Positions 44,001 to 55,616 of a stretch of 64,000 nt of DNA are shown one piece after another. Numbering within the stretch: position 1 is the first letter of the stretch; each line of letters starts with the position of its first letter. The notes beneath the pieces were generated by a model. That model saw only the letters and a program-made list of their open reading frames with translations. It searched no databases and had not been told where the DNA came from. Source of the stretch: Lepiota brunneoincarnata (taxonomy: Eukaryota; Basidiomycota; Agaricomycetes; Agaricales; Agaricaceae); the NCBI GenBank assembly GCA_023014365.1, contig JAEBUN010000018.1:620001-684000 (forward strand). The letters run 5' to 3'. Position numbers and translations under genes: made by a program.

Positions 44001-45814
44001 GCCTCGCATTCCTGGCAAGCCCTTACTTGTATTTGGTCTGGTCATATGCCTCGTGTCGGGAAGTATTACGCCCATCTTTTCCTTCCTCCTTTCCCGGCTC
44101 TTGTTTGAAGTTTCGATCGGCGCTCAGAACGTGCGGGCTATCAACGTGTTTGGCGGGATCGTGTTGAGTGTTGCGGCTCTCGATGGAATCCTTATCGGCG
44201 CCAAGTACTACATCATGGAATCAATTGGCATGCGCTGGGTCACCGAGCTCCGGAACGATGCCTACAACAAGGTCCTCAAACAAGACAAGACTTGGTTCGA
44301 TTCCTCCAAACACGCTCCTGCGCGTCTTATTCAATCCATTGTCAAAGATGGCGATGATGCGCGGGATCTCATCTCGGTCGTCGTCGGCCAATGCTTTGTC
44401 GTGCTCGCTATGCTCTCTGTTGGACTTCTCTGGGCCATGATCCGAGGATGGGAGCTCACCCTCGTTGGTTTGGGCATTGCGCCTGTGTTTGCGGGGTTGA
44501 TGGCTGTTCAGACGAAGCTTGTGGGGAAGTGCGAAGTGCGAAACAAGCGTGCACGGGAAGAGGTCGCGAGGGGGTGGTACGATGCCTTGTGTAATATTAA
44601 GGGGATACGTGCAATGGGTATCGATAGGCCGTTCCTCGAGGCATATGATTGTGCAGTTGATCGTGCACTTGAGACGGGTGTGAAGGGCGCGTGGGTTGAG
44701 GGTGGGACGCACGGTGTTGCGAGTGGACTTATTTATGCAGCGGAGGCGGCATTATTCTATGTCGGTGCGGTCCTTGTTGCGGGGGAGAGGTATAGCTATT
44801 TGCAGATGGTGGAGGTGTTAAACTTGGTGGTGTTTTCCGTTACTATTGGCAGTCAGCTGATGGCTTTCAGTGAGTATCTCGTTCACCATTTTCCGGGAAC
44901 AAGTAGCTGATGAATGTGTTATAACAGCTGAGAGGATCGCCAAGTCGGTGCAAGCAACGCACGACCTGATGACTCTGACAGACCTGTCTACCACCAACAC
45001 ATCCGAGTCTCGTGGTCTCCTTAAGCCCGCCGATCACTTGGTCACTGGCCCCATTTCATTCGAAAACGTCTCTTTTGCATACCCCACCCGTCCAAATACA
45101 CTGGTCCTCAGGAACTTCAACCTCCAGATCGACCAAGGCGAATGTATTGCCCTCGTTGGCGCCTCTGGCTCGGGCAAGTCGACCGTTGCAGGGCTCCTGC
45201 AACGGTTGTATGAGCCCCTCGAGGGTCGTGTCTGCCTCGGCGAGATTGATATCGCAGAAACCGATGTGGAGTGGTTGCGGAGGCGGATGGGCGTTGTATC
45301 GCAGTCGGCGCAGTTATTCGAGGATGCGAGTGTGGAAGACAATATTCTTTACGGCACGCCTGCGAACGCGTTTGGGAGTGAACAGGAGAGGGAAGAGGTC
45401 GTGAGTCGTGCGGCGCGTTTGGCGAATATGCACGAGTTTGTGGAAGGACTGCCGGAAGGCTATAAGAGCCTGCTTGGAGAGGTGTCTGGCGGCCAGGGAC
45501 AGCGGGTACAAATTGCGCGTGCACTTGCGAAGAGGAGGGTGGAAGTGCTGGTTTTGGATGAGTGCACGAGTGCGTTGGATCCCGAGAACCAGCGCAAGGT
45601 TATGCAGGCGATCGCTAATGTGAGGGGGTCGGAGGGGATGAAGAAGACTATGGTGGTGGTGACGCACAAGACGGAGCTGATGAGTATGTGTGATCGCGTT
45701 GTGGTTGTCAAGGAGGGAGAGGTTGCCGAGCAGGGCACCTATGAGGAGTTGGTGGGGAAGAAGGGAGGTGTGTTTAGGGATTTGGCGAGAGGTGGTGAAT
45801 GGGAGAGCGATTAA
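41055..45814 (+). CDS. Full-size ABC transporter, STE6/MDR (ABCB) type
   Basis: Four exons (41055-41671, 41720-42984, 43043-44869, 44928-45814) join by GT-AG introns of 48-58 nt into 4596 nt, or 1531 residues with no stop. Order: Pro/Ser/Thr-rich N-terminus; transmembrane domain 1; NBD1 with Walker A GASGSGKST, signature LSGGQRQR, Walker B VLVLDEATSALD (split by intron 2) and ITHD switch; a long charged linker; transmembrane domain 2; NBD2 with GASGSGKST, signature VSGGQGQR and VLVLDECTSALD, and VTHK switch. The catalytic Glu is present in both halves. Two-by-two architecture and length match fungal a-factor exporters and MDR pumps. The cargo could be a lipidated pheromone or other hydrophobic compounds; sequence alone does not decide. 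Dead fragments lie at 27.9, 60.1 and 63.7 kb. Confidence 0.88.
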
Positions 45815-46478
45815 GCTCTCCCTGCCTCAGTGGTGTTGTTCAATTTATTTCGTTGATGATTATGCTCTTCGTTCGTGATGCTGTTTACGCCACCTATCAT
45901 TTCATATCCTGTCTCATGATTGCACACTGGTCACTACTTGGATGTATCTCACGCATTTGTAGAGTAGCTCTTAACATATCATACCATTACTTGATGAATA
46001 GAATTCATTTATAAAAAAACTTGCTTGAATCGCGCAATTCTTACCATCAAATGAAGCAAAAATCCTCAAACTCCTTGAGATATCTGCATTCACCAACCGC
46101 GTCTCGCAATTGAGCAGTAAATGATCTCATCCGAAGGTTCCGAAGTCTTCCGGCTGAGGCATGAGCGCTTATGGTACCACTCAGGATGCGGACCCGCCGA
46201 CAGCAACCGTCGGCGGAGTCGAAGCAACAAGGTAGCGAGCGAAGACGAGACCAGAACTGAGTATAAATTCAAGGTAAATGAATATAATTGATACGATTTC
46301 GGACGGTATGAGACGAGACAAATATGTGAGAGATTGACTGGTATATGACACAAGAATGAGGAAAACTTCAGAAAAATCAAAGAGGCTGGTTGAGGAGGAA
46401 TAAGATACTGAATACCGAGTCCGAAATAGACACGGGCGGCTCGACGACGGGCGCTCCGAACATCATCGTGATCCGAAA
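45815..46478. other. Intergenic
   Basis: 3' flank of the ABC transporter. The minus-strand ORF 46090-46491 has no features of a real protein. A short inverted repeat, CCGCCGACAG/CCGTCGGCGG, lies at 46195-46216. Confidence 0.35.
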
Positions 46479-46625
46479 TTAGTGATAACAAGAGATTCGC
46501 GAAAGGTCACCAATTTCATGAACAACCGATGATGAATCTCTACAGTAACAAAGTAACACAATGCATATCAAATCGCCCGAACCACCGCACGAGGGACGCG
46601 GAGAATGTGCCGAACGTCGCGGAGC

Positions 46626-46865
46626 AGTATCAGTAGCATCCCATTCCAGCTTACCCACCCTTTGGGGACTGCACAACAAGTCAATCGTCACGCCTCGCCC
46701 ACCGTCGCAGAGGCCGGGCATAACTGTATCACAAGCAGCACCCATGGCCTCGCATGGAATGCTCTGAGCACTGGCACCAATACCGAGGGTGAGAAGGGCG
46801 ACTCGGGTGGTGACAACGGTGGTGAATTGCCACTCTTGGTGGGTCCGTTTGGTCGTCATCCTCAT
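46626..46865 (-). pseudogene. Degenerate CRP-2 family gene
   Basis: The minus-strand frame reads TTVVTTRVALLTLGIGASAQ, then PCEAMGAACDTVMPGLCDGGRGVTIDL, clearly the CRP-2 signal peptide and first three cysteines. The initiating MKFS is replaced by unrelated sequence. After the fourth cysteine a frameshift turns the GWVGVGCCW segment into another frame. It cannot form the six-cysteine protein. Confidence 0.7.
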
Positions 46866-47008
46866 TGCCGAGTCACGTGGTGGTGAGCCACACTCTTAAA
46901 GCCGAGCAGAGCAGTACAGAGCACCTTTCTCTTGCGGGAGTGCCTCCCCCAGCACTGTGCCACCCTGTTTCTGAAACGCTCTGACTTTGCTACTTCTACG
47001 TATCGTCA

Positions 47009-48677
47009 ATGCAGAATCCACGGGCGAATAAGGACGAGAGGCCTCGCCTTGCCCATCCGAACACATCCGCTAATGTGCCCCTGCCTTACGACGTTTGGCA
47101 CGAGGTCCTCAAATATTTTCGATACGATGTCACAACCGATTCTGACAACGAGCTATGCAAGCGACGGATGGATGTTCTCAGTATAGCACTCCTTTCTCGG
47201 TCGCTGACATCTATCGCACTCGATGTGCTTTGGATGGGGATGAATTCATTACTACCCGTGATAGATGTTGTCAATTCCTTCGCATCCTCTCAGGAAGACG
47301 TATTCTTCGAATTTGTGGACGACTCTGGTGGTCGCGGCACGAAGTGGTCTTGGGTGAGTTTTCTTGCTCTTCTTTGTATTTCTGACTGGTATATCACATT
47401 CACAGCGGTTGCAACGGCCAATCGATGTTTTAGTGCGTTCCCACGCACAAGAATACCTGAGTCGAGTGCAAACTTTCCACATTACAGGCCAATGGAATAC
47501 GAAAGAAACTTCCGTGTGGCCTGTCATCGAAAGGTGCTTCGGGCGCACATGCCTCTCTAGTTTGCGGAGGCTCGAGTTATCCCTGGAGAATGGAGACTTC
47601 CTCCCAGCTGTCGGATTAGTCCCCCTCCTGTCCCCTGCGATGACGACTCTCGTTATCAACGAGATGTTCGGTTCTGGCTCAGCTCAGACTTTGCTCAAAC
47701 TCGTCAAGTCTCACGGGTGTGAGTTGAAGGAGATCACCTATTTCGGACGTAACACACCCGATCTCCTCCTTGACTTTGTGTATTTCAAGGATTTAAAGCG
47801 TTTGGATATAGGCCATGGGGACGACCACCTCGTAGAACGTGGGAGCATTGTCCCTGTTTCTCGAGTCCTGAAACAACTCCCTTCTCTGACTATACTCTGG
47901 ATCGATCTCAGAATATTTCCAAGGCTTGGAGAGAGATCGTTATCCCCAGTTCACCATCCCTCTCTGGAATCCCTAGAACTTACTGGGGATGCCGACGATC
48001 TACAAGATTTCTTGTTAGATCAACTCAGGTCGTCGTCTCTCCACACCCTGTCAGTAAAGGTCGTTGGAGCGCATGGAAACGCATGGAATATCATATGCAG
48101 CAGGGCTGCTTCGAGCTTCCCCAGTCTTCGCTCTTTAACTCTACGACACCGGCGACGGGGGACTTTCGCGCATGGTCGCCCATTGCTGTATCGTGACATC
48201 CATCCAATCCTACTATCTCGACAGCTGACGAAGCTTTACTTGGACGACATAGCCCACCAATTGACCACGCGCGATCTCTTGGCGATGTTGAAGACACTAC
48301 CGAACCTCCAAACGTTAAAGGTCCTTAGCTATCCCAGCTATCAGGACGGCCCAGGATTTGGGGCGTCGGTTTTGGTACCCATATCCCAGCAGGCTCACTT
48401 GCGCAGCCTCAGCATTCGTTTGGATTTCAGCAATTTTCTTACCCCGCTACCCAGCAGCGTTGGACGCCGTTCGAGGAGCAGGTTGGGTGAAATTTATTTG
48501 GGCACCTTTGGAGGTCCTGTCTTTGAGCTGGAGGAGCGCGCCGTGCTTGCCCAAAACATTCTTACTTTATTCCCGAGACTGATGACGTTCACGTTTCAGC
48601 CGGATAGAGTTGTTGACCTAGAGATGCTTATCGCAGAATTCAAGGGCAGAGTTCTTAATTGTTATTTGGGCACGTAG
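47009..48677 (+). CDS. F-box-like protein with leucine-rich C-terminal region, two exons
   Basis: Exons 47009-47353 and 47406-48677 join through a 52-nt GT-AG intron (TGG|GTGAGT ... CAG|CGG) into 538 residues. The N-terminus has an F-box-like helix set: PLPYDVWHEVLKYF, LLSRSLTSIALDVLW. The remainder contains leucine-rich stretches such as LSSLRRLELSLE, LESLELTGD, LRSLTLRHR and LQTLKVLSY, as in agaricomycete F-box/LRR-like proteins that select substrates for SCF ubiquitin ligases. Its 3' end (from about 48325) is duplicated at 54193-54545, and another fragment lies at 33027-33170. The gene itself looks intact. Confidence 0.78.
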
Positions 48678-49643
48678 GATCATGTTAGTTTACTATTTTT
48701 ACGTGCTTCAGTGTCCACCACGGGACAGTGATTCAATTGTATGCGAGTATGTGAAAGATAGCGTTTTCTTCTGTTGAAGCCTTACTGGACTCTGTTGCGA
48801 GGAAAGAGTTAATCCATTGACCGCTAATGGTTGCAGGCTATGGCACATACAGGAATGCAGATACACGGTGTACATTCATCGATCCCAGCCCCAGCTTCTC
48901 TCGTCCACCAGCATACCTAGCATAGCCCCAAATAAAGTTATCACCAGCGCTGTAAGCAGACGCTACTTATGCAATGGGTTGAAAATGTAGAAGGACTTTA
49001 GTTGTCTTATAATCGTTGAGCTCTGGAATGTGATTGATCAGCGAGCTACGATTTCGGGGACCTTCACAAGGGCAAACGTTTTCGATCCCAAGGCAACATT
49101 TTTTGAGCATCACTGAAATCACGAGCGATTCCTTTGGATAAAGCATTAAAATATTGTATAAATTGGTTAAGGTGTGCCAAAAAATAAGAATAACATAGCT
49201 TATGTCATGAAGGCAGAGAGGACATGGGGAGAATCATGTGAGAGTGGGTGCGAGGGAGGCGTGTTATGCAACCGGACATATTGACACAATAACTTAAGTT
49301 ATTCCAGCTACGTTGTAAAACTTTCAAAAGGATTTCAGTTGGTTCCCTGATTATCGTCCGAGTCCCTGTTTCAAAGGTCTTCTGTTCCCTCATCGTTCTC
49401 TTCCTCTCAATCCTGCTCTCCATCCATGCTCTCTCCATATAACTCCGGTTCTTCAGATGTGGAAGCAATCAGGCAAGAATTAGCATTAATACCCAGGAAG
49501 AAGATTCGATACTGGTATCCTTGAGGCAGCACTATCTCAACATTGCACAGAGATATCACATAGTGTTGATATCCATTGAACGAATACCTCTATTAATTTT
49601 TGTTGTATGAGTGGCGGTATACATCTCTGGCCGTGATCCTGAC

Positions 49644-52600
49644 TCACGAATGGGAAAACAGCAGGTTGGTACTTGCAACCCATTTCTCTCCACTTGTTAA
49701 GCAGATGGTGATCGGTATCACAGTTTGGCTCGGTCCTAATGAGGTTTCCAAATGCAGTTTGCTATTAATCTGAGTCAGTGTCCGAAAACAAGTCAATTTC
49801 AATGATAAACACACAGCCATTTCAGCACTTTGAGCAGCAAGTAATGTGAGATATGCCCCAAAAGAGTGGTCCAGTACGCTTCTGCTAAGGTGGCAAAATT
49901 GAATTTGCTCAAGTTGAGGAATGATATCTCCAGCACTTCGCAACATGCGTAGGGCATACCAACTAGCACTAAGCATATGACCGACAGAAAAGGCACATGA
50001 GGGATCTTGCTTGTTGGAGAGGCCCCAGTTACTCCAGTAAATGCAAATGTCTGATATGCTGAGCCAAGCGTGTCCACCAAGGTTAACATATGGCTCCCAT
50101 TGATGGGGTGGAAAGCTATGAGCCGAGGGAGTGATAATGCCATGGCTTTGTTCATAGATGGGCACAAAGGCTAAAAAGGCCATCTCAGAGTCCGTATTCG
50201 GGGATGGTGGGAGCCATCTGAAGAGGAGAGGTGCCAACCACTGAAGAATTGTGTCAACTCTGGCTGGATCTCTGGACTGGTCCATATGTAAGAGATGCCT
50301 TAACTCCTTTGTACGGAGCACACAGGGGTACGGGTCTGGGGGTGTCGTTGTGAAATTCATGCAAACAAGAAATGCGAGAATCTGCTCTGCAGTAAATCAA
50401 AGGTGAGATGGAACAGCGGAGAGGGCAAGTTGGTGAAGCCTGCGAACAGCAATGGTTTGAGGATCAACATCAAATACCTCAAATTTGCAAGACAGGATAT
50501 CAATAATATCAATGATGGCATCAAGACGAGCCTTGGGATTATGATGACCGGGATCCACTACTAAATCAATGATCTTGCGTGCAAGGCTGTACTTGTGGTT
50601 GGAGTCAGGCCCTGCGCCATAACTCCTGAAGAAACTGCAATTTCTCAGGAATTCGAGGGTGCTGTTAGATGGCCACGGGGTTTCGGGAGTGGTGGTGATA
50701 GAATACATCTCTCGGACATCCTGGAAGGCCCTTTCATAGTAAGTGGCCTTGTCAACATTAGGGGGGCAGACAATGACAAGGGTGGCATGTTCTTGATAGC
50801 CCAGCAAGATGTATGCCAATTGTGGGTGCCACAGGATGTTTTCTGCTATGTCGTAAGCATCTCTGTCGTTGAATTGATCCTTGAGAGAGTAGAAGATGAA
50901 GCTCCAATGGCATTGACAAAGAGAATACAAGTGAAATGGCTTCACGCTACGCCGCCCCCGAACCAGGAGAGTATAGCGTTCAAGTAGATGGTGATCTGTT
51001 GAAGATACCGGTGTGGTTCGGAAAATCCTGTCATTGTTTGGCCTCGCTGTCTCGGAATGCTGCAACTATTGTGAGTCAAGACGGGGTACTACTGGCCAAA
51101 CGACGTACACAGTAACCTAGCCTATAGAATAGTGCGTCCAAAGAGACACGTGTGTTTGAGGACCCATCATGTCTACAAGGCAGATAGTTGAATGGGAACT
51201 GACATAGCTCGCTCCAAAATTTGGCTTTGTCAGCGCGATCAAACAAGCCACACCAACGCTGTAGGAGGCGGAAGAACTGTTATGAACAGTCCAGACTGGG
51301 AGGAACAAGAACTATTGTTCGACTTCACAAGATGGGTACAGGAGACTACAGACCAACTACGGGCACAAGAATACGAAGACGAGGAAGGGGAATATTACAC
51401 CGCCATGCAGGACCTGGCAAGAGAAGCAGGAATGGAGATAACCTTGGAAGATATATTGGAATACCCCGAGGACGAGGAAGATAACCATGGATCAACCGAC
51501 CCGACCTCCGATACGGATGGAAGCACTGAGAGAATGGAGAGCGAGAACGGAGAGGACTCCATGGAGATACAATCGGGAGAAGAAGATTATGAGTCAGAGG
51601 AAAGCGATGGAACATCGCACAGCAGTAGCAAGAGTACTGACTCATTGTAATATAAATAACACTAGGATGCCATCAGCCAGGATGTGCATCATGGTCAGGA
51701 CTGCGGACGACCAGTAGAACAGCCAAGTAACCTATAACGAGTATATAGCACCTCATAGGTATATAAGGCCTGTACAAGTAGAGATTAAAGCCCTAAGCTT
51801 TAATCTTGTTAACAGCGGTCGTTTACCTCTCTGCCTTAACTTGGCGTCTTCCCTCGTTATCTCATTGAGCGCAATCCACTAAGCTCTATAAGGCCAACCG
51901 TCTCGGACACCTTGTAGAGTGATTGAAGGCCGTCTCCAGTTATCTTCGGATACAGAAGGAGCACGGATCATAACAAGAACACCCACTTGGTGATGAATCT
52001 ATGCAATGAGTGAGACGGCCAAGGAACAATGTCTAACCAAAGCCAAGTGAGATTGATGGATATGAGGGTTTCAAATGTATTTACCTGACAGGTCCTTGGT
52101 ATCTTTTTTCTCCTTGAAAATCTTGAGCCATCTGACAAAATTCTTTCAAATGTCATGGATCGCATCTTCTTCCGTAAGGCCAAAGTCTATATTTCTGTAA
52201 AATCTCTTTATGTAGTCATGAAAGGTTGCATGCTGGAACGAAACTGCCTCCTCTGAGGCCTTGGCAGGAAGTGGAATATTCAGGACGGAGCGAAGTCTCT
52301 GGAGGCTTGCATAGAATGTGGAGGGTTCAAGAAAGAAGAAGTTGGCAATAGTTTGCGCGGGTGGAAACTTGTCAAGCAGAACAGGGATGGATAGAATGCG
52401 AAGCACAGTGAGAAGGAAGTTCCGAGGTACATTATCGAGTATTCCACGATACAGAACCTCAAGGGGGTCAAACGGGTTTCCATCCTCTCCAGTCAGTTTC
52501 CCCTGCAGAAACTCGAGACATTTGTCAAGCTGAATTATAGGGTCTTCATCATCAATAAACCGCAATAAAATGGTAGCAAACTGCATGTGCCCCGACGTGG

Positions 52601-53441
52601 CGGAGTTGATTGCCAGGAACTGTGCCTTTGTTGGCCATTCAACGCCTTCTATGAACATGTCACTATACTTGTCACGAATGGCCTGGAAGCCATGTCGGAG
52701 TACGACTGAGACATCCTTGCAGCCTTCCTGGGTATTGAGAGGGAGTTCCTTGCACCATATTTTGATCGTGGGATCGAGCTTGTCAAATGACAATATAATC
52801 AGCCATTCTGGGTGGCTGACAACGATCCAGACAAAGGGAAGGCCTCGGGCCTTTAATGCAGAGGCAAAGGGTGCGATGATGTGAATGAACTCCTGCTGGG
52901 CCTCGTCTGTGCAACATTTGTCAAGACCGTCCAAGAGGATGAGTATTGGGGGCTGAACACCATTTGGGGCATGGATTATGAAAGTATGAGAGAGTTCGTC
53001 AATCAGTCGCCGGAATTGAATGGGTGGTGATTTTTCCAAAATTGTATGATCTGCATTGAGGAGTGAGGCAACAGCCCAACGATATGTGGGATTTGTGAGT
53101 GCCAGTTGGTGAATGAGAGATGGAATGATGCGATTGGGATCATCACATTTATTGGCTCTCAACAAAAAGAGTGCCGCTCCAAGCCAGCCTTTCATACCAC
53201 AAAGCTCTGCAATGCTCTGCACAACTGTGGATTTACTGACCCCTGCTGAGCCCCAGAGCCACCGCAACGATTGTTCTTGATCCATGTCTAGAAGCCATGC
53301 CATGATCTTTGCTCTCAGCTGCACATACGTTTCAGGGTGACAGAAGGGAGCATGGTGATGACAAGCCAAAGAATCAAATGTTCCTTCCACAATGGCTTTC
53401 TTTTCAAGGAGTCTCATTGCTGTTGTGTGTTGATCAGTCAT
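49644..53441 (-). pseudogene. Broken NACHT (NLR-like) NTPase gene, left copy
   Basis: Counterpart of the gene at 55617-59201, from ATG 53441. The NACHT exon runs to TGA 52146-52148, where the right copy has CGA (arginine). The P-loop reads GSAGVSKST instead of GSAGVGKSA, and the Walker B region reads ILILLDGLDKC instead of LDGLDEC. A solo LTR with 5-bp target duplication (51278-51975) splits the gene. The C-terminal region (51065-49644) has a second TGA at 50397-50399 where the right copy has CGG. Many further differences are R to Q, R to C, A to V or A to T, i.e. C:G to T:A at CpG. The product would be a non-functional NTPase. Confidence 0.82.
51278..51975 (+). repeat. Solo chromovirus B LTR with target-site duplication
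   Basis: 698 bp from TGTTATGAACAG to GGATCATAACA, flanked by AGAAC on both sides (51273-51277, 51976-51980). It is very close to the LTRs of element B, so a fairly recent insertion reduced by LTR-LTR recombination. Its U3 ORF (ATG about 51281 to stop 51648-51650) is intact. Confidence 0.92.
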
Positions 53442-53482
53442 GAACCTTTGCTCCAAACTACATGGATAAGGTACCGTTAGAC

Positions 53483-54192
53483 TGTTATGAACAGTCTGGA
53501 CCAAGAGGAACAAGAGCAATTATTCAACTTTACAAGATGGGTACAGGAAACCACAGACCAGTTGCAAGCACAGGAATATGAAGACAAAGAAGGGGAATAT
53601 TACAATGCCATGCAGGACTTGGCAAGAGAAGCAGGAATGGAGATAACTCTGGAGGATATTCTGGAATACCCCAAGGATGAAGAAGATAGCCATGGATCAA
53701 CCAATCCAACCTCTGATACGGATGGAAGCACCAAGAGAATGGAGAGCGAGAATGGAAGAGAATCCATGGAGATAGAATTGGGAGAAGAGAATTATAAGTC
53801 AGAGGAAAGTGATGGAACATCGCACAGCAGTGGAATGGAGAATGAGAACACTGACTCATTGTAAGATATAAATAACAGTAGGATGCCATCAGCTAGGATG
53901 CACATCATGGTCAAGACTGCGTAGGACAAGTAGAACAGCCCAATAACCTATAACAAGTATATAGTATCTCATAGGTATATAAGGCCTGTACAAGTAGAGA
54001 TTAAAGCCTCAAGCTTTAAGCTTGTTAACAGTGGTCATTAACCCTCTCTGCCTTAACTTGGTGTGTTCCCTCGTTATCTCATTGAGCGCGATCCACTAAG
54101 CTCTGCAAGGCCAACCGTCTCAGACACCTTGTAGAGTGATTGAAGGCCATCTCCAGTTATCCTCAGATACAGAAGGAGCATGGATCATAACA
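53483..54192 (+). repeat. Chromovirus B-type solo LTR at the duplication junction
   Basis: 710 bp from TGTTATGAACAG to GGATCATAACA, more diverged than the other copies, mostly by transitions. The flanking bases differ (TAGAC before, CCTCA after), so there is no target-site duplication. To the left is the end of the duplicated block's left copy, to the right the beginning of its right copy. The U3 ORF (53487-53864) stays open; relative to the others it has an in-frame 9-nt insertion near its end. Confidence 0.9.
53487..53864 (+). CDS. U3-encoded acidic protein frame (old LTR copy)
   Basis: 125 codons beginning MNSLDQEEQEQLFNF, homologous throughout to the LTR-coded tail of ORF3. Despite many substitutions there is no stop or frameshift, and the only length change is three codons. 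In a solo LTR it is not part of an element transcript. It is listed because its conserved frame bears on whether the U3 region codes for protein. Confidence 0.4.
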   Translation: MNSLDQEEQEQLFNFTRWVQETTDQLQAQEYEDKEGEYYNAMQDLAREAGMEITLEDILEYPKDEEDSHGSTNPTSDTDGSTKRMESENGRESMEIELGEENYKSEESDGTSHSSGMENENTDSL

Positions 54193-54545
54193 CCTCAGCT
54201 ATCCCAGCTATTGGGATGGCCAGGGGTTTGAGGTGTCAGTTTTGGTACCCCTATCCCAGTAGGCTCACATGCACAGCCTCAGCATTTGCTTGGATCTCAG
54301 CAATTTCTTACCCTGCTACCTAACAGTGTTGAACCCCCATCAAGGCACAGTTGGAGAAAATTCACTTCAGCATCTTTGGAGGTCCTTCCCTTGAGCCAGA
54401 AGGCTGCGCCGTGCTTGCCCAAAACATTCTTATATTATTCCTGAGACCAAGGAATTTCATGTATCAACCTGATAGAGCTTTTGACCCAGAGAAACTTATT
54501 GCAGAATTCAAGGGTAGAGTTCTCAATTGTTATTCAGACATGTAA
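54193..54545 (+). pseudogene. 3' fragment of the F-box-like gene
   Basis: Matches 48325-48677. The frame has stop codons in its first part, and the last 64 codons (54351-54545) read HFSIFGGPSLEPEG and LIAEFKGRVLNCY as in the intact gene. It lacks the F-box and most of the gene, and begins directly at the LTR end. Confidence 0.85.
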
Positions 54546-55616
54546 AATCATGTTAGTATACTATATGTACTTCAGCCTCCACCACAGGACAGTTACTCAA
54601 TGTTATGTATGTAAGTCTATGATAGATAGTTTTTGAAGCCCTACAGGGCTCTGTTCCTAGGCAAGAACCAATCCAGTGATGACTTGTGGTTCCATGCTAT
54701 GAGACAATACCTAGTGAGTGTTGAAATCATCCCAAGAAGGTGAAGAATGACAACAGTGTATATTCAAGAGAGACAGCAATGGCAGGGCAAAGAGGGGGTA
54801 GGGAGGTAAATGAACAAGGTATGTATCTACTGGTAAACTCCATGTGCATATAGTCTACCCACAACATGACCTCCATGAGGTGGTCAGGGGCACTGGTGAC
54901 TGGCATTCTGCCAGTTTTCTGGAATTGCCTGTTCCAACAGTAAGATCAACCGTATTTCCTCTAGGGGATCCCAGCTCCGGTGACAGGTATTTAAACTAAT
55001 TGAGCACTTCATGTTGATCAGTATAACAGCCTCAGGGAAGAGGACACACATTGAAGAAGTTCCCACAGTCTGTCCACTCCTCAGTCCCATTATCGCCATG
55101 AGATGCACAGGCGTCGCTGATGAGAAAATCCTACATTGCTCACCCCCCAATACATTCCCGTGCCCGAATTTATTGCTATTGTTGTCATGCATAGCATTCA
55201 TAGTAGAAGACATTCATCAATCCCAGCCCCAACATTCTTTCTCTCGTCCACCAACATACATGGCATAGCCCCAGATAAGTTCTCACCAGTACTGCTAGCA
55301 GACGCTACTTATGCAATGGGTTGAAGATGTAGAAAAACTTTAGTCGTCCTAGAACCATTGATCTCCGGAATGTGATTGATCAGCGAGGCGTGATTTCGGG
55401 GACCTTCGCAGAGGGCAAATCTTTCTGAGCCCGAGGCAACATTTTTTGCGCATCACCGAAATCACGAATGATTCATTTGGGTAGAGCATAAAAATATTGG
55501 ATAAATCTGTTGAGGCATGCCAAAAAATCGACACAACAACTTAATTATTCCAGCTACATTGTAAGGCTCTTCAAAGGATTTCGGTTGGTTTCCTAATTAA
55601 TATCCTTGCCTCTGTT
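54546..55616. other. Duplicated 3' flank of the F-box-like gene
   Basis: Non-coding sequence corresponding to 48678-49640. A few hundred bases near 54680-55200 are not obvious in the left copy and could be an insertion or a more diverged part. No gene recognised. Confidence 0.5.

Larger units (their letters stand above)
48325..53482. repeat. Tandem segmental duplication, left copy
   Basis: From the F-box gene tail through an NTPase gene to GTACCGTTAGAC, this block repeats at 54193-59050 in the same order and orientation. Landmarks: AGCTATCCCAGCTAT (48328/54198), the ATGCAATGGGTTGAA segment (48969/55312), the C-terminal region of the NTPase gene, and the NACHT exon. The left copy additionally contains a solo LTR at 51278-51975. 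Confidence 0.85.

Noticed and set aside
46090..46491. 133-codon minus-strand ORF
   Set aside because: Low-complexity composition, no domain, and it overlaps the flank of the degenerate CRP-2 gene.
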